In this document: piece by piece, positions 1 to 8,803 of the stretch
How positions within the stretch are numbered: the first letter of the stretch is position 1
How the letters are laid out: every line of letters starts with the position of its first letter
Source of the DNA: Neisseria sp. KEM232
GTDB taxonomy: Bacteria; Pseudomonadota; Gammaproteobacteria; Burkholderiales; Neisseriaceae
Direction: 5' to 3'
Length of the DNA stretch: 64,000 nucleotides
NCBI RefSeq assembly: GCF_002237445.1
Contig: NZ_CP022527.1
Coordinates: 2,294,001-2,358,000 of the forward strand
Program-made: the position numbers and the translations under genes
Notes under the pieces: model-generated
The model's database searches: none
What the model saw: the letters and a program-made list of their open reading frames with translations, nothing else
What the model was told of the DNA's origin: nothing

Positions 1-1180
1 CTTCGCGCAGGCGGCGCATCTGCGCGGTGATGGGAATGCGCACGGGGCAGACTTCGTCGCAGGCGCCGCACATGGTGCAGGCGGTGGGCAGATCGCGCGT
101 GGCATCGAGGCCGAGCAGGTGCGGCGAGACGATTTCGCCGATGGGGCCGGGATAGGTCGTGCCGTAGGCCGCGCCGCCGATGCGGGTGTAGACGGGGCAG
201 TGGTTCATGCACGCGCCGCAGCGGATGCATTGCAGGGTGCGGCGCATCTGTTCTTCGGCATAGGCCTGGCTGCGGCCGTTGTCCAAAAGGACGAGGTGCA
301 TTTCCTGCGGGCCGTCGAGTTCTTCGCCGCGGCGCGGGCCGGTAATCATATTGAAATAGGTGGTTATCGGCTGGCCGATGGCGCTGCGCGGCAGCAGGCT
401 GTACAGCGGCGGGATGTCCGACAGTTTGGCCACGACTTTTTCAATGCCGGTGATGGCGATGTGCACGGGCGGCACGGTGGTGGAAAGGCGGCCGTTGCCT
501 TCGTTTTCCACCAGACAGAGCGTGCCGGTTTCGGCAACGGCGAAGTTCACACCGGAGAGGCCGACGTCGGCCGTGCGGTAGACGTCGCGCAGCGCCTGAC
601 GGGCGATGCCGGTGAGCTCGTCCACATCGTCGGTGAGCGGCGTGCCGAGGTTTTTGTGGAACAGCTCGCTCACCTGCTCTTTGGTTTTGTGGATGGCGGG
701 CATCACGATGTGGGTAGGCTTTTCGCCTGCCATCTGCACAATAAATTCGCCCAAATCGCTTTCCACGGCCTTCACGCCCTGCTCTTCCAAATAATGGTTC
801 AGCTCGATTTCCTCGCTGACCATCGATTTGCCTTTCACCATCAGCTTGCCGTTTTTGGCGGTAATGATGTTGTGGATGATTTGACAGGCTTCGGCCGGGG
901 TTTCCGCCCAATGCACTTTCACACCCAAGCGGGTCAGGTTGGCTTCAAGCTGTTCGAGCAGCTCGGGCAGACGGGCGAGCGAGCGCTGGCGGATGTGTTC
1001 GCACAGGGTACGCAAGAGTTGCAGCTCTTCTTCGTCGGACAACACGCTTTTGCGGCGGGTCATCAGCATATCCATGGCCGTGCGCAGGCTTTTGCGCAGC
1101 GGCTTGTCGGCCAGCGCCTCGCGGGCGTTTTGCTTGAAGGTTTCGGGTTTCGGGTGGAAATGTACAGTTTGCGTGCTCAT
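1..1180 (-). CDS. lutB: L-lactate oxidation iron-sulfur protein LutB (3' end off window)
   Basis: LutB is the iron-sulfur electron-transfer subunit of the LutACB L-lactate oxidation complex, which lets the cell use L-lactate as a carbon source. The reading frame starts MSTQTVHFHPKPETF. A LUD-type domain fills most of the protein, followed by two ferredoxin-like clusters, CIRCGACMNHCP and CTMCGACDEVCP. The frame is still open at base 1, so the last part of the protein lies outside the window. Its ATG overlaps the lutC stop as ATGA, indicating translational coupling in the order lutA-lutC-lutB. Identity is firm from the cluster spacing and the neighbours. Confidence 0.93.
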   Translation of the reverse strand, partial: MSTQTVHFHPKPETFKQNAREALADKPLRKSLRTAMDMLMTRRKSVLSDEEELQLLRTLCEHIRQRSLARLPELLEQLEANLTRLGVKVHWAETPAEACQIIHNIITAKNGKLMVKGKSMVSEEIELNHYLEEQGVKAVESDLGEFIVQMAGEKPTHIVMPAIHKTKEQVSELFHKNLGTPLTDDVDELTGIARQALRDVYRTADVGLSGVNFAVAETGTLCLVENEGNGRLSTTVPPVHIAITGIEKVVAKLSDIPPLYSLLPRSAIGQPITTYFNMITGPRRGEELDGPQEMHLVLLDNGRSQAYAEEQMRRTLQCIRCGACMNHCPVYTRIGGAAYGTTYPGPIGEIVSPHLLGLDATRDLPTACTMCGACDEVCPVRIPITAQMRRLRE

Positions 1181-1878
1181 GCGGCGTCCTCCAAGTCGGC
1201 GGGGGCGATGTGCTCGGGCAGGACGGCCAGCACCACCAAATCGCGCGGGCCGTGTGCGCCGTAGGCCAGCGTGAGCTGGATGTCGGCGGTTTTCGACGGG
1301 CCGGACACCAGCACCACGTTGGTGGGCATCCCGGCGGCCATGTTTTCGCCGTGCATGGCGTGGTGAAAGGTGTCGTACATTTTCGCCGTGTCAAACAGGC
1401 AGAAATGCACGGGCGGCACCAGGCTCTGGCTGCGCGGCTCTTGCGGCGTCGGCCACAGCATCAGCGTGCCGGTGTGGGCGATGCCGCAGCGGGCGGAGGT
1501 GAAGCCCGCGTCGATATCCGCAAAATACTCGTCTTTCCAATCTTCTATCGGCTTGTCGAAGCCTTTGGTTTCTATGTTTGAGGCCGTCTGAAAAACCCGG
1601 GCGGCAGCGCGGCCGTGTTCGGTTTGCAGCGGCAGCAGGATGTTTTTCAGCCCTTTGCCTTCGGCCGCTTCGAGCATGACCTGCGGCCAGTTGTCGCGCG
1701 TCACCCAATAAATTTCCGTTTTCACCGCCCGCATGGCCTTCGCCCAATGTTTCAGGCGTTCGGTTTCGCTGTCCCATACGGGCGACATTTCACGGTAAAA
1801 CTCTTCGACGCGCGGCTCCATCATCGGATAGGCGTCGGCCTTTTTCAGTTTGGCCAAAATGTTTTCGCGCGCGCTCAT
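1177..1878 (-). CDS. lutC: Lactate utilization protein LutC (LUD domain)
   Basis: LutC is the small LUD-domain subunit of the LutACB L-lactate oxidation complex. I place the start at MSARENILAKLKKADAYP (233 residues) because its ATG overlaps the lutA stop as ATGA; the open frame extends further upstream only inside lutA. The LUD fold shows the motifs AGFTSARCGIAHTGTLML near the middle and VSGPSKTADIQLTL near the end, as expected for the family. The ATGA overlaps on both sides argue for one polycistronic transcript. Confidence 0.93.
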   Translation of the reverse strand: MSARENILAKLKKADAYPMMEPRVEEFYREMSPVWDSETERLKHWAKAMRAVKTEIYWVTRDNWPQVMLEAAEGKGLKNILLPLQTEHGRAAARVFQTASNIETKGFDKPIEDWKDEYFADIDAGFTSARCGIAHTGTLMLWPTPQEPRSQSLVPPVHFCLFDTAKMYDTFHHAMHGENMAAGMPTNVVLVSGPSKTADIQLTLAYGAHGPRDLVVLAVLPEHIAPADLEDAA

Positions 1879-2645
1879 GCCTTGCCTCCCGTGCGTTCCA
1901 GAAGGAAGGTGGCGATGTGCTTGGGACGCGGCATCTGCGGCTCGTCTTTGGCGATTTTGCCGCCGATGTTCATCATGCAGCCGGCGTCGGCGCTGACGAT
2001 TTCCACCGCTTCCGTGGCTTTGAGCGAAGCCACTTTGTCGGCCACCATCGCGCCCGAAATGTCGGGCTGCTTCACGGAAAACGTGCCGCCGAAACCGCAG
2101 CATTCGCTTTCGTGGTCATGCACCACGCGTTCGACGTTTTTCAGGCTGTCCACCAGCTTCCAGCCCGTGAGGTGCACGCCCATTTCGCGCCGCGCGCCGC
2201 AGGAAGTGTGCACCGCCACCCTGATGCTGTCGCCCTTGTCTTCAGGCGCATAGCCGATGTCGAGCAGGAAATGCGTAAATTCCACCACCCTGTCCGCCAC
2301 CTCGCAGGCTTTTTCCTCATGGGCGCTGCCGGCAAAAAGCTGCGGCCAGTGGTGTTTCATCATGCCGCCGCACGAGCCCGAGGGCACGACAATCGGCCAG
2401 TTTTCGGGAAACAGATCAAGCTGGGCGGCGGCGATGTCGGACGCTTCCTGCGGATGGCCGGAAGTGTAGGCCGGCTGGCCGCAGCAGCTCTGTCCCATCG
2501 GAAAATGCACGCGGATGCCCTGCTGCTCGATCAGCGTCACGGCATCCAAACCCGCTTCGGGCATGAAAATGTCGAGCAGGCAGGTGCCGAAAAAATACAC
2601 ATCGGCGGGTTTGCCGCCGATGTCGGATTCGGAGTTTGTGTTCAT
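1875..2645 (-). CDS. lutA: Lactate utilization protein LutA (CCG-domain oxidoreductase)
   Basis: LutA is the cysteine-rich CCG-domain subunit of the L-lactate oxidation complex. The 256-residue protein has two copies of the CCG domain: the first contains FFGTCLLD, QSCCGQPAY and PSGSCGGMM, the second VHTSCGARREM, ESECCGFGG and ADAGCMMN. These cysteines bind a Fe-S or heterodisulfide-reductase-like cluster in the family. It is the first gene of the lutA-C-B cluster. The 270 bases upstream carry no gene that I can see and probably hold the promoter. Confidence 0.93.
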   Translation of the reverse strand: MNTNSESDIGGKPADVYFFGTCLLDIFMPEAGLDAVTLIEQQGIRVHFPMGQSCCGQPAYTSGHPQEASDIAAAQLDLFPENWPIVVPSGSCGGMMKHHWPQLFAGSAHEEKACEVADRVVEFTHFLLDIGYAPEDKGDSIRVAVHTSCGARREMGVHLTGWKLVDSLKNVERVVHDHESECCGFGGTFSVKQPDISGAMVADKVASLKATEAVEIVSADAGCMMNIGGKIAKDEPQMPRPKHIATFLLERTGGKA

Positions 2646-2914
2646 AAATTGGCTTTTGGTTTGTGTTTTGCTTGTTTTTTATGCAAACCGTGCTAACGGT
2701 TGCGGGGCGGCACTTTAAGTAATCTGATGTAAGCGGTCAAGGAAAAAATGACAAACACACCTGTTTAACCGCATCAAAAATAAGGTTTTTCCCATACGGA
2801 AAGTAAAATTGGCGACAATCTGTCCGAACAGCGGCTGCGGCGGCAAAAAACGGCGTTTTCCCCGCCGCACAGCAGGAAAACGCCGCCTGCAAGAACAAAA
2901 CAAACGCGCCTGCC

Positions 2915-3349
2915 CTACCCTGCCAGCGCAACATACCTGCCCGTCAGCCGTGCCACGGGGAGGCTGTCTGAAAAGCCCTCCACCGCCAAATCGATTTTGC
3001 CCTTGCCGCGCTGCGCCAGCATTTCGCGGCAGCGCGTCCACCCGGCGGCGGGACTTTTGGCAGACAGCAGCAAATCGCCGTGCGCGGGGGCGGTGTAACG
3101 GATTTCGCTGCTTTGTATCACGATGTTGCCCGCCGCTTCGGGGCAGTTCAGGTGCACCAGCGCCCAGCCGCACACGGTCGCGCCCAGCGCGCTGCTGCCA
3201 CCGAACACGGTGTTTTTGTGGTTGCGGTTGGGTGCGTGCGGCATCAAGAGTTCCACGCCGTCTGTGCCGCAGGAAAGCACGCGGATGTGCAGCGCGGCGG
3301 TGGCGGGGATGCAGCGGTGTAGGAAGTCTTGCAGTTCTTGCGCGGTCAT
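2915..3349 (-). CDS. YiiD C-terminal-type thioesterase
   Basis: This 144-residue protein looks like a single hotdog-fold domain of the YiiD C-terminal family, a putative acyl-CoA thioesterase. The characteristic stretch is NRNHKNTVFGGSSALGATVC, where the hotdog helix packs, followed by the strands IVIQSSEIRYTAPAHGD. It stands alone on the minus strand, flanked by inverted uptake sequences upstream. The substrate cannot be inferred. The alternative is another hotdog subgroup such as PaaI-like enzymes, but the KNTVFGG-type signature favours YiiD_C. Confidence 0.7.
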   Translation of the reverse strand: MTAQELQDFLHRCIPATAALHIRVLSCGTDGVELLMPHAPNRNHKNTVFGGSSALGATVCGWALVHLNCPEAAGNIVIQSSEIRYTAPAHGDLLLSAKSPAAGWTRCREMLAQRGKGKIDLAVEGFSDSLPVARLTGRYVALAG

Positions 3350-3379
3350 GGTTCGGTCTCCTTGGTTGGCTTGGATAAA

Positions 3380-3420
3380 AGGCCGTCTGAAAAAACGGGC
3401 TCGCCGCTTTCAGACGGCCT
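3380..3420. terminator. Inverted DUS pair
   Basis: Two AG-DUS copies face each other (AGGCCGTCTGAA and its reverse complement) about 15 bases apart, forming a strong hairpin upstream of the thioesterase gene and downstream of the LRR-type gene on the same strand. Such pairs commonly serve as factor-independent terminators in Neisseria. Confidence 0.6.
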
Positions 3421-3511
3421 TAAGATTGACACGGGAGGCCGTCTGAAAAGGTTTCGGCTTCGCTTGTTTTAACCTCGTTGCAGCTGCGCTTTCAGACGGC
3501 CTTTCCGTTGC

Positions 3512-4167
3512 TCACGTCCATTCCTGCATTATCAGCGCGGTGCGGCTTGCGGGTTCGTAGAACAGAATCAGCCAGTTCGCGCCGTTGCAGCCGTAGTGGT
3601 AGGCGGGGACGGCAGCGGCCTGGAAGAAGGGTTTGCCGTCGCGGCTGATGCGGATGTTGCCATTGGGGTCGCTGTCGTCGGTCACGGTTTGTCAAAATCC
3701 AGCGCGTAGGCGGCAGGAGCGGTTAAGCCGTCCGTCCAGTTGCCGTACCAGCAGGCGCCGCCGAGTTGTTCGATAAAGCTGTGAGTGCCGCTGTAATTGG
3801 GCGGTTTGTGCAGGCTTGCAAAAGCGTGCGCGGTTTGCAGGTTTTTCAGATGCGGAAAACGTGCGATGTCGATTTCCCTGTCCGGAAGCCAGCGCAGGCT
3901 GTGCAGGTTTTCCAGCGCGTAAACGGGCGACAGGTCGGTTTGCGGGTGCAGGCGGCAGCACAGTTCCAATTCGCGTATCTGCGCAAAGCGCGCCAGAGAA
4001 GACAGGTCTAAGCGGTAGGCTTTGCCGTCTTCGGCGGCAATACCGAGTTTTTGCTGCTTGGGATGGCAGCGGATAAAGGTTTCAACCGCTGCGGGCAGTT
4101 GGGCGGCGTTTAAGGTCAGCACGCCGTCGGCACGCTTGAACAGTCCGTTGGGGTCGAATAAAGCCAT
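3512..4167 (-). pseudogene. LRR-type protein, probably split by a one-base frameshift
   Basis: The upstream piece (4167 down to 3682) encodes 161 residues beginning MALFDPNGLFKRADG. It has short leucine-rich segments such as FAQIRELELCC and LENLHSLRWL and ends LDFDKP. The second piece (3685 down to 3512) would start at a GTG overlapping that stop and encodes 57 residues including GKPFFQAAAVPAYHYGCNG. Adding one A to the AAA run before the stop would read through as LDFDKTVTDDSDPNGN, giving a natural single protein of about 219 residues. I therefore favour a frameshifted gene (or a base-calling error) over two coupled genes. Function is unknown; it lies directly downstream of a second LRR gene. 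Confidence 0.6.
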
Positions 4168-4228
4168 TTTGTTTTCCTGTTGTGTTCAAGGCAGCCATTG
4201 GCTTTCAGACGGCCTTTATCGCGCCGCA

Positions 4229-5320
4229 TCAGTCTTCAAACGCAAACTCCCCGCAGTAATACAGCCGCCCGCCCTTATCCTTGCCGTATTGCGCCGTCAG
4301 CGCCGCCAAGGCTTCGCGGGTGCGTTTTTGTTCGCAGAAAATATCGGCGCGTTGCAGGGTGGGGTTTTGCAGCGAGGGGGTGTAGATTTGGATGTCGGGC
4401 GGGGTGAAGTTGTTGTTTTCAATCAGAAGCTGGCGCAGCGCGGGCGCGTGTTGCAGCCCGCGAAAATCGGTGATGTTTTTGCAGGCGACGATGTCTATGC
4501 GGCGCAGTTTGGCGGCGCGGGAAAAATCGGGCAGCGCACTGATGCCGTTCATGGTTTCGATAAACAGGTATTGCAGGTTCGGCAGCGCGGCGATGGGGCT
4601 CAGGCTGCTGATTTTGGGCGTGCGCCACAGTTGCACATAGCGCAGGCGGGGCAGACGGGCGAGCGCGTCAAGATTGCCGACGCCGCACAGTTGCAGGGTG
4701 AGGCTTTGCAGTTTTTCGGATTGGGCAAGGAAATCCAGATTGCTGATTTTGTTGGAAATGCTGCGAAGATGCAGGGTTTCCAGCCCGGGCAGTCGGGGAA
4801 TCAGCTCGGGCAGGCCTTTTTCGCAGTTGCCGATGCTGAGGAATTTGAGTTTTTGCAATCGGGCAACGGGGGCAAGGTTGAATTTGGCTTTGTGATAGTC
4901 GCACCGCAGCAGGAGTTTTTCCAAATCGGGGCTGACGTGCTGCAAGAAATCCAAGTTGTCCAAGCCGTCGGCCGTGAGCACGAGGCTTTTGAGCTTGGGC
5001 AGGCGGGCGAGTGCTTCAAGGTGGGTGGCGGGGTGTTCGTTGTCGTTTTCCACCCAAAGGTTTTGCAAATCGGGCAGATGGCGCAACAGGGTAAGGTTGG
5101 GCTTTTTTTGCCAATACAGGCGCAGGGCAATATGGGGGTGTTTGGCGAAAATCCGCTCGTTGAGTTTTTTCAGGTTATCCGCGCCGATTTTGGCAAGGCT
5201 GCGCGCGGTCTGCACATAGGCGCATTCGGCAAGCTGCGTTTCCCATTCGGCAAATTCTTGTTCGCTGAATTCGGCATCGCTCAAATCAATGGATTCTTGG
5301 TAAGTGATGTATGAGCCCAT
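4229..5320 (-). CDS. Leucine-rich-repeat protein of unknown function
   Basis: The protein has 363 residues and no signal peptide or membrane segment, so it should be cytoplasmic. From about residue 75 onward it consists of irregular LRR units of roughly 22-25 residues, for example LPKLKSLVLTADGLDNLDFL, LPRLRYVQLWRTPKISSL and LPNLQYLFIETMNGISALP. The N-terminal 70 residues and C-terminal 50 residues are not repeats and may cap the solenoid. A second LRR-type gene lies 61 bases downstream, and a broken one is found at 29536-30467. LRR solenoids bind proteins, but no partner is evident here. Confidence 0.75.
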   Translation of the reverse strand: MGSYITYQESIDLSDAEFSEQEFAEWETQLAECAYVQTARSLAKIGADNLKKLNERIFAKHPHIALRLYWQKKPNLTLLRHLPDLQNLWVENDNEHPATHLEALARLPKLKSLVLTADGLDNLDFLQHVSPDLEKLLLRCDYHKAKFNLAPVARLQKLKFLSIGNCEKGLPELIPRLPGLETLHLRSISNKISNLDFLAQSEKLQSLTLQLCGVGNLDALARLPRLRYVQLWRTPKISSLSPIAALPNLQYLFIETMNGISALPDFSRAAKLRRIDIVACKNITDFRGLQHAPALRQLLIENNNFTPPDIQIYTPSLQNPTLQRADIFCEQKRTREALAALTAQYGKDKGGRLYYCGEFAFED

Positions 5321-5489
5321 TGGTTCTCCTTAATGGAAATTGAAAATAAAAGGCTGTCTTGGTACCCGCAGCCGCGTCGGCCGTATTTGTCGTAGCCAAT
5401 CAGGATAGCGGGCTGCCGGGTTTTCGTCCAACGGGTGTCGGTTTTGACGTGTTTGGCGCGTACCGGTTTGCAGAGGCCGTCTGAAAGGC
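5321..5489. other. Spacer with possible gene remnant
   Basis: On the minus strand this spacer reads without a stop as a short peptide containing KTDTRWTKTRQPAILIGYDKYG. It looks like protein-coding sequence but has no start codon with a ribosome site. It may be a remnant of a lost gene or a conserved small peptide that I do not recognise. Confidence 0.25.
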
Positions 5490-5526
5490 GTGTCCGCTAT
5501 GGAACAGGCTTTTCAGACGGCCTTTT
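5474..5526 (-). terminator. DUS inverted pair after amiC
   Basis: Facing AG-DUS copies separated by about 29 bases form a hairpin just downstream of amiC. Two further DUS copies follow between 5530 and 5560, the last one abutting the amiC stop. Confidence 0.6.
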
Positions 5527-5558
5527 GTCTGTTTTCAGACGGCCTTTTTTCAGACGGC

Positions 5559-6845
5559 CTATCTGCGGGCGAGGATGGCGACGGAGAGGTAGGCTTTCAC
5601 GCCTGCGGTGATGGCGTCGGCGCATTGGTGGCGGAAGGTCATGCCGCTGAGTTTGCGCTCTTCTTCGGGGTTGGAGAGGAAGGCGGTTTCGACGAGGATG
5701 GAGGGGATGTCAGGTGCGCGCAAAACGGCGAAGTTGGCCTGGTCGAGACTGCCTTTGTGCAGCTTGTTGTATTTGCCCAGTTCGACGAGGACGCGTTTGC
5801 CAAGGATTTCGCTGTCTTTGTTGGTAACGGTCTGGGTCATGTCGAGGATGGCGCTGTCGACGTCTTTGTTGCCGACGGTGCGCACGCCGCCGATGGCGTC
5901 GGCGTTGTTTTGCGTTTGGGCGAGGAATTTGGCGGCCGCGCTGCTGGCGCCGCGGGTGCTGAGGGTGTACACGCCGGTGCCGCGCGCGCTGGGGCTGGTG
6001 AAGGCGTCGGCGTGGATGGAGATGAAGAGGTCGGCACGCAGTTTGCGCGCTTTGGCCACGCGCACGCCCAGCGGGATGAAGACGTCTTCGTTGCGCGTCA
6101 TGTGGACTTTGTAGCCGAGGCTTTCCATGCGTTTTTTGGTTTCGCGGGCGATGGAGAGGACGACGTCTTTTTCGCGCAGGCCGCTTTTGCCGATGGCGCC
6201 CGGGTCTTCGCCGCCGTGGCCAGGGTCGAGCACGATAACGGGCTGGCGGCTGTGCCTGCGGTCGGGCGCGGCCGGCGGGGTGTTGTCGGCGCGGGCGGGC
6301 GGTTCGGGCGGTTTTTTGACGGGCGGGGTGTCGGCTCCCGTGCCCCTGCTGCTGATTTTGCCGTTGGAGTAGTCTTCGAGCAGCGCCATCAGGGGGTCGT
6401 TGGCGTCCTGCGCGTGCATGGGGTAGAGGTCGGCGACAAGGCGGTGTTTGAAGTTGGCGACGGGCGCGAGGGTGAAGAGCTGCGGGTTGACGTCGGTTTT
6501 CAGGTCGATAACGATGCGCACGGTGTCGGCGGTGTTTTGGCCGACGCGGATGGTGCCGATGTAGGGGTCGCTGCGCTGGACTTTGCTGTTGATTTCCTGC
6601 AAAACGGAATTGAGCTGCACGCCTTTGAGATCGAGCACGAGGCGGCGCGGATTGTCGAGGGTGAAGTAGTTGTATTGCAGCTTTTCGGTGGATTCCAGCG
6701 TGATGCGGCTGTAGGCGCTGGCCGGCCAGATGCGCACGGCGACAAACTGCGGCACGCCTTTGGCAAAGGCGGCGGGGGTGACGGTAAACAGCAGGCCGGC
6801 GGCGGCGCTGCGGATTATTTGGCGGCGGGTAAATTTCTTATCCAT
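5559..6845 (-). CDS. amiC: N-acetylmuramoyl-L-alanine amidase AmiC
   Basis: AmiC cleaves the amide bond between MurNAc and L-Ala to split septal peptidoglycan during cell separation. The 428-residue protein begins with a twin-arginine signal (RRQIIRSAAAG, cleavage near AFA), as expected for a Tat-exported amidase. An AMIN domain follows at about residues 30-150, then a proline-rich linker, then the Amidase_3 domain from about residue 200. Zinc and catalytic residues are visible in DPGHGGEDPGA, the E of GLREKDV, SIHAD and the E of VETAFLSN. The gene overlaps the end of tsaE by 31 bases, a common pairing in Neisseria. Confidence 0.95.
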   Translation of the reverse strand: MDKKFTRRQIIRSAAAGLLFTVTPAAFAKGVPQFVAVRIWPASAYSRITLESTEKLQYNYFTLDNPRRLVLDLKGVQLNSVLQEINSKVQRSDPYIGTIRVGQNTADTVRIVIDLKTDVNPQLFTLAPVANFKHRLVADLYPMHAQDANDPLMALLEDYSNGKISSRGTGADTPPVKKPPEPPARADNTPPAAPDRRHSRQPVIVLDPGHGGEDPGAIGKSGLREKDVVLSIARETKKRMESLGYKVHMTRNEDVFIPLGVRVAKARKLRADLFISIHADAFTSPSARGTGVYTLSTRGASSAAAKFLAQTQNNADAIGGVRTVGNKDVDSAILDMTQTVTNKDSEILGKRVLVELGKYNKLHKGSLDQANFAVLRAPDIPSILVETAFLSNPEEERKLSGMTFRHQCADAITAGVKAYLSVAILARR

Positions 6846-7312
6846 GCTTCTAAACTTTTTCTGCCGTGGGTGGTGTGGGAATACAGGCGGGCGTTGCGCC
6901 CGCCGTCGGCGTGTCCGAGTGCGAGGGTGATGTCGGGCGGCGGCGTGTATGCGCCGCCCTTATCCGGCCATTCGATGAGGCAGATTGCGCCGTCGGATGC
7001 CAAATCGTCCAAGCCCGCGTCTTCCCATTCTTCGGGCGAAGAGAAGCGGTAGAGGTCGAAATGGTGGAGGGGAAACTGCGGCAGCGGATAGGATTCGGCG
7101 ATGGCGTAGGTCGGACTTTTCACCGCGCCGGCAAAACCTAGCGCGCGCAACAGGCTGCGTGCAAACGAGGTTTTGCCCGCACCCAATCCGCCTTCGAGCC
7201 ACAGCACCAAAGGCGGGCTGAGGCCGTCTGAAAATACGGCGGCCAGCGCCTGCGCCAAAGCGGCGGTGGCGGACTCGTCGGGCAGGAAAACCGTGTGGGA
7301 AACAGCGTTCAT
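6815..7312 (-). CDS. tsaE: tRNA threonylcarbamoyladenosine biosynthesis ATPase TsaE
   Basis: TsaE is the ATPase partner of TsaB and TsaD in forming the t6A modification at position 37 of ANN-decoding tRNAs. The 165-residue protein has the Walker A loop GGLGAGKTSFAR, the conserved SPTYAIAESY segment and HHFDLYRF before the Walker B region. An AG-DUS lies inside the reading frame and encodes FSDGL at about residue 28. The C-terminus overlaps the start of amiC. Length and motif order are normal. Confidence 0.93.
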   Translation of the reverse strand: MNAVSHTVFLPDESATAALAQALAAVFSDGLSPPLVLWLEGGLGAGKTSFARSLLRALGFAGAVKSPTYAIAESYPLPQFPLHHFDLYRFSSPEEWEDAGLDDLASDGAICLIEWPDKGGAYTPPPDITLALGHADGGRNARLYSHTTHGRKSLEAWIRNLPAAK

Positions 7313-7489
7313 GGGCGGGAAGCGGCGAAAAAGCGCGAATTATGCGGCAAACCATGCCTTTTGCAAACCTTGCGCGTCCGAACGCGGTATTTGCCGCGCA
7401 AACGGCAGCAGGCGCACCTTTCAGACGGCCGGATACGGGCATAAAATACGCTCCCTTCCCTGTTTCCCCGACCAATCACCCCCCCCGCC

Positions 7490-8572
7490 ATGCAGCCGCG
7501 AAAAATCATCCACATCGACATGGACGCCTTCTACGCCTCGGTAGAGCTGCGCGAGCGTCCCGAACTGCGCGGCCTGCCCGTCGTCGTGGCCTGGGAGGGC
7601 GCGCGCTCCGTCGTCTGCGCCGCCTCCTACGAAGCGCGCAAATACGGCCTGCACTCTGCCATGCCCGCCGTCACCGCCCGCCGCCTCTGCCCGCAGGCCG
7701 TGTTCGTTGCGCCGCGTTTCCCCCTCTACCGCCAAGTCTCGCAGCAGATACACGGCATTTTCAGACGGCATACCGACCTTATCGAACCCCTCTCCCTCGA
7801 CGAAGCCTATCTCGACGTCACCCGCAACAAACAAAACCTGCCCTACGCCGGTGACATCGCCCGCCTCATCCGCGCCGATATCCGCAGCGAAACCGGCCTC
7901 ACCGCCTCCGCCGGCATCGCCGCCAACAAATTCCTCGCCAAAATCGCCTCCGACTGGAACAAGCCCGACGGCCAGTTTTCCCTGCCGCCGCAAAAAAGCG
8001 AAGCCTTTCTCGCCACCCTGCCCCTGGGCAAAATCCCCGGCGTCGGCAAAGTCACCCTGCAAAAAATGCACCGCCTCGGCCTCTCCACCGCAGGCGATCT
8101 GCGCCGTTTCAGCCGCGGCGAGCTGGCCAACCTGTTCGGCAAATGGGGCTACCGCCTCTACGACCTTGCGCGCGGCACCGACAACCGTCCCGTCAAACCC
8201 GACCGCGAACGCCTGCAAATCTCCACCGAAACCACCCTTGCCCGAGACCTGCCGCTTTCCGCCGCCCTGCTCTGCCTGCCGCAGCTGGCAGAAGAACTGT
8301 GGGCGCAGGCCGAACGCAAAAAATGCCGCGCCCGCAGCGTCACCCTCAAACTGAAAACCGCCTCCTTCCGCATCCTCACCCGCTCCCTCACCTACTCCGC
8401 CGCTCTGCCCGATTCTGCCGCCCTCCTCGCCGCCGCGCACACCCTGTCCGCACGCATGCCCGACCCGCCCGAAGGCTGCCGCCTCATCGGCCTCGGCCTC
8501 TCGCATCTCGAACAGGAAAACCGCCAGCCCGATTTGTGGGAAAACGGCGGAGAAGACGAAGAGGCCGTCTGA
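7490..8572 (+). CDS. dinB: DNA polymerase IV
   Basis: DinB is a Y-family translesion polymerase. The 360-residue protein has the catalytic carboxylates in HIDMDAFYASVE near the N-terminus and SLDEAYLDV at about residue 103. The Y-family palm continues with SAGIAANKFLAKIASDWNKP, followed by helix-hairpin-helix (IPGVGKVT) and little-finger regions. The last codons run into an AG-DUS (EDEEAV then stop within GCCGTCTGA), a typical Neisseria gene ending. No LexA-type operator is apparent upstream. Confidence 0.95.
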   Translation: MQPRKIIHIDMDAFYASVELRERPELRGLPVVVAWEGARSVVCAASYEARKYGLHSAMPAVTARRLCPQAVFVAPRFPLYRQVSQQIHGIFRRHTDLIEPLSLDEAYLDVTRNKQNLPYAGDIARLIRADIRSETGLTASAGIAANKFLAKIASDWNKPDGQFSLPPQKSEAFLATLPLGKIPGVGKVTLQKMHRLGLSTAGDLRRFSRGELANLFGKWGYRLYDLARGTDNRPVKPDRERLQISTETTLARDLPLSAALLCLPQLAEELWAQAERKKCRARSVTLKLKTASFRILTRSLTYSAALPDSAALLAAAHTLSARMPDPPEGCRLIGLGLSHLEQENRQPDLWENGGEDEEAV

Positions 8573-8628
8573 AAGCTCAGCATGGGCAAAATGCCGTCCG
8601 CCATTCATTGCCGTCCATTAAAGAAAGA

Positions 8629-8683
8629 AGGCCGTCTGAAAGCCGTTTCCGCTTCGTTGAAGCTGCGCTTTCAGACGGCCTTT
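8629..8683 (+). terminator. DUS inverted pair after dinB
   Basis: Facing AG-DUS copies about 31 bases apart follow dinB, with T-rich sequence after the second arm. Confidence 0.55.
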
Positions 8684-8803
8684 CATGCTTTCAGACGGCC
8701 TCCAAGCATCCCGAGCAAGTGCTCCAATCAAGCTATACAAAGGCCGTCTGAAAACGTACAATCCGCCGCCTTTACGCGCCAACGTTCAGCAAAACAAGAT
8801 TTT

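Noticed and set aside
119..1264. Long open frame on the plus strand across lutB
   Set aside because: It is the antisense shadow of lutB; the minus frame has LUD and ferredoxin motifs, while the plus frame shows no domain.
5490..7052. A 520-residue plus-strand frame opposite amiC
   Set aside because: Its composition is low-complexity Val/Gly/Asp, typical of antisense to a GC-rich gene, and amiC is unambiguous on the other strand.
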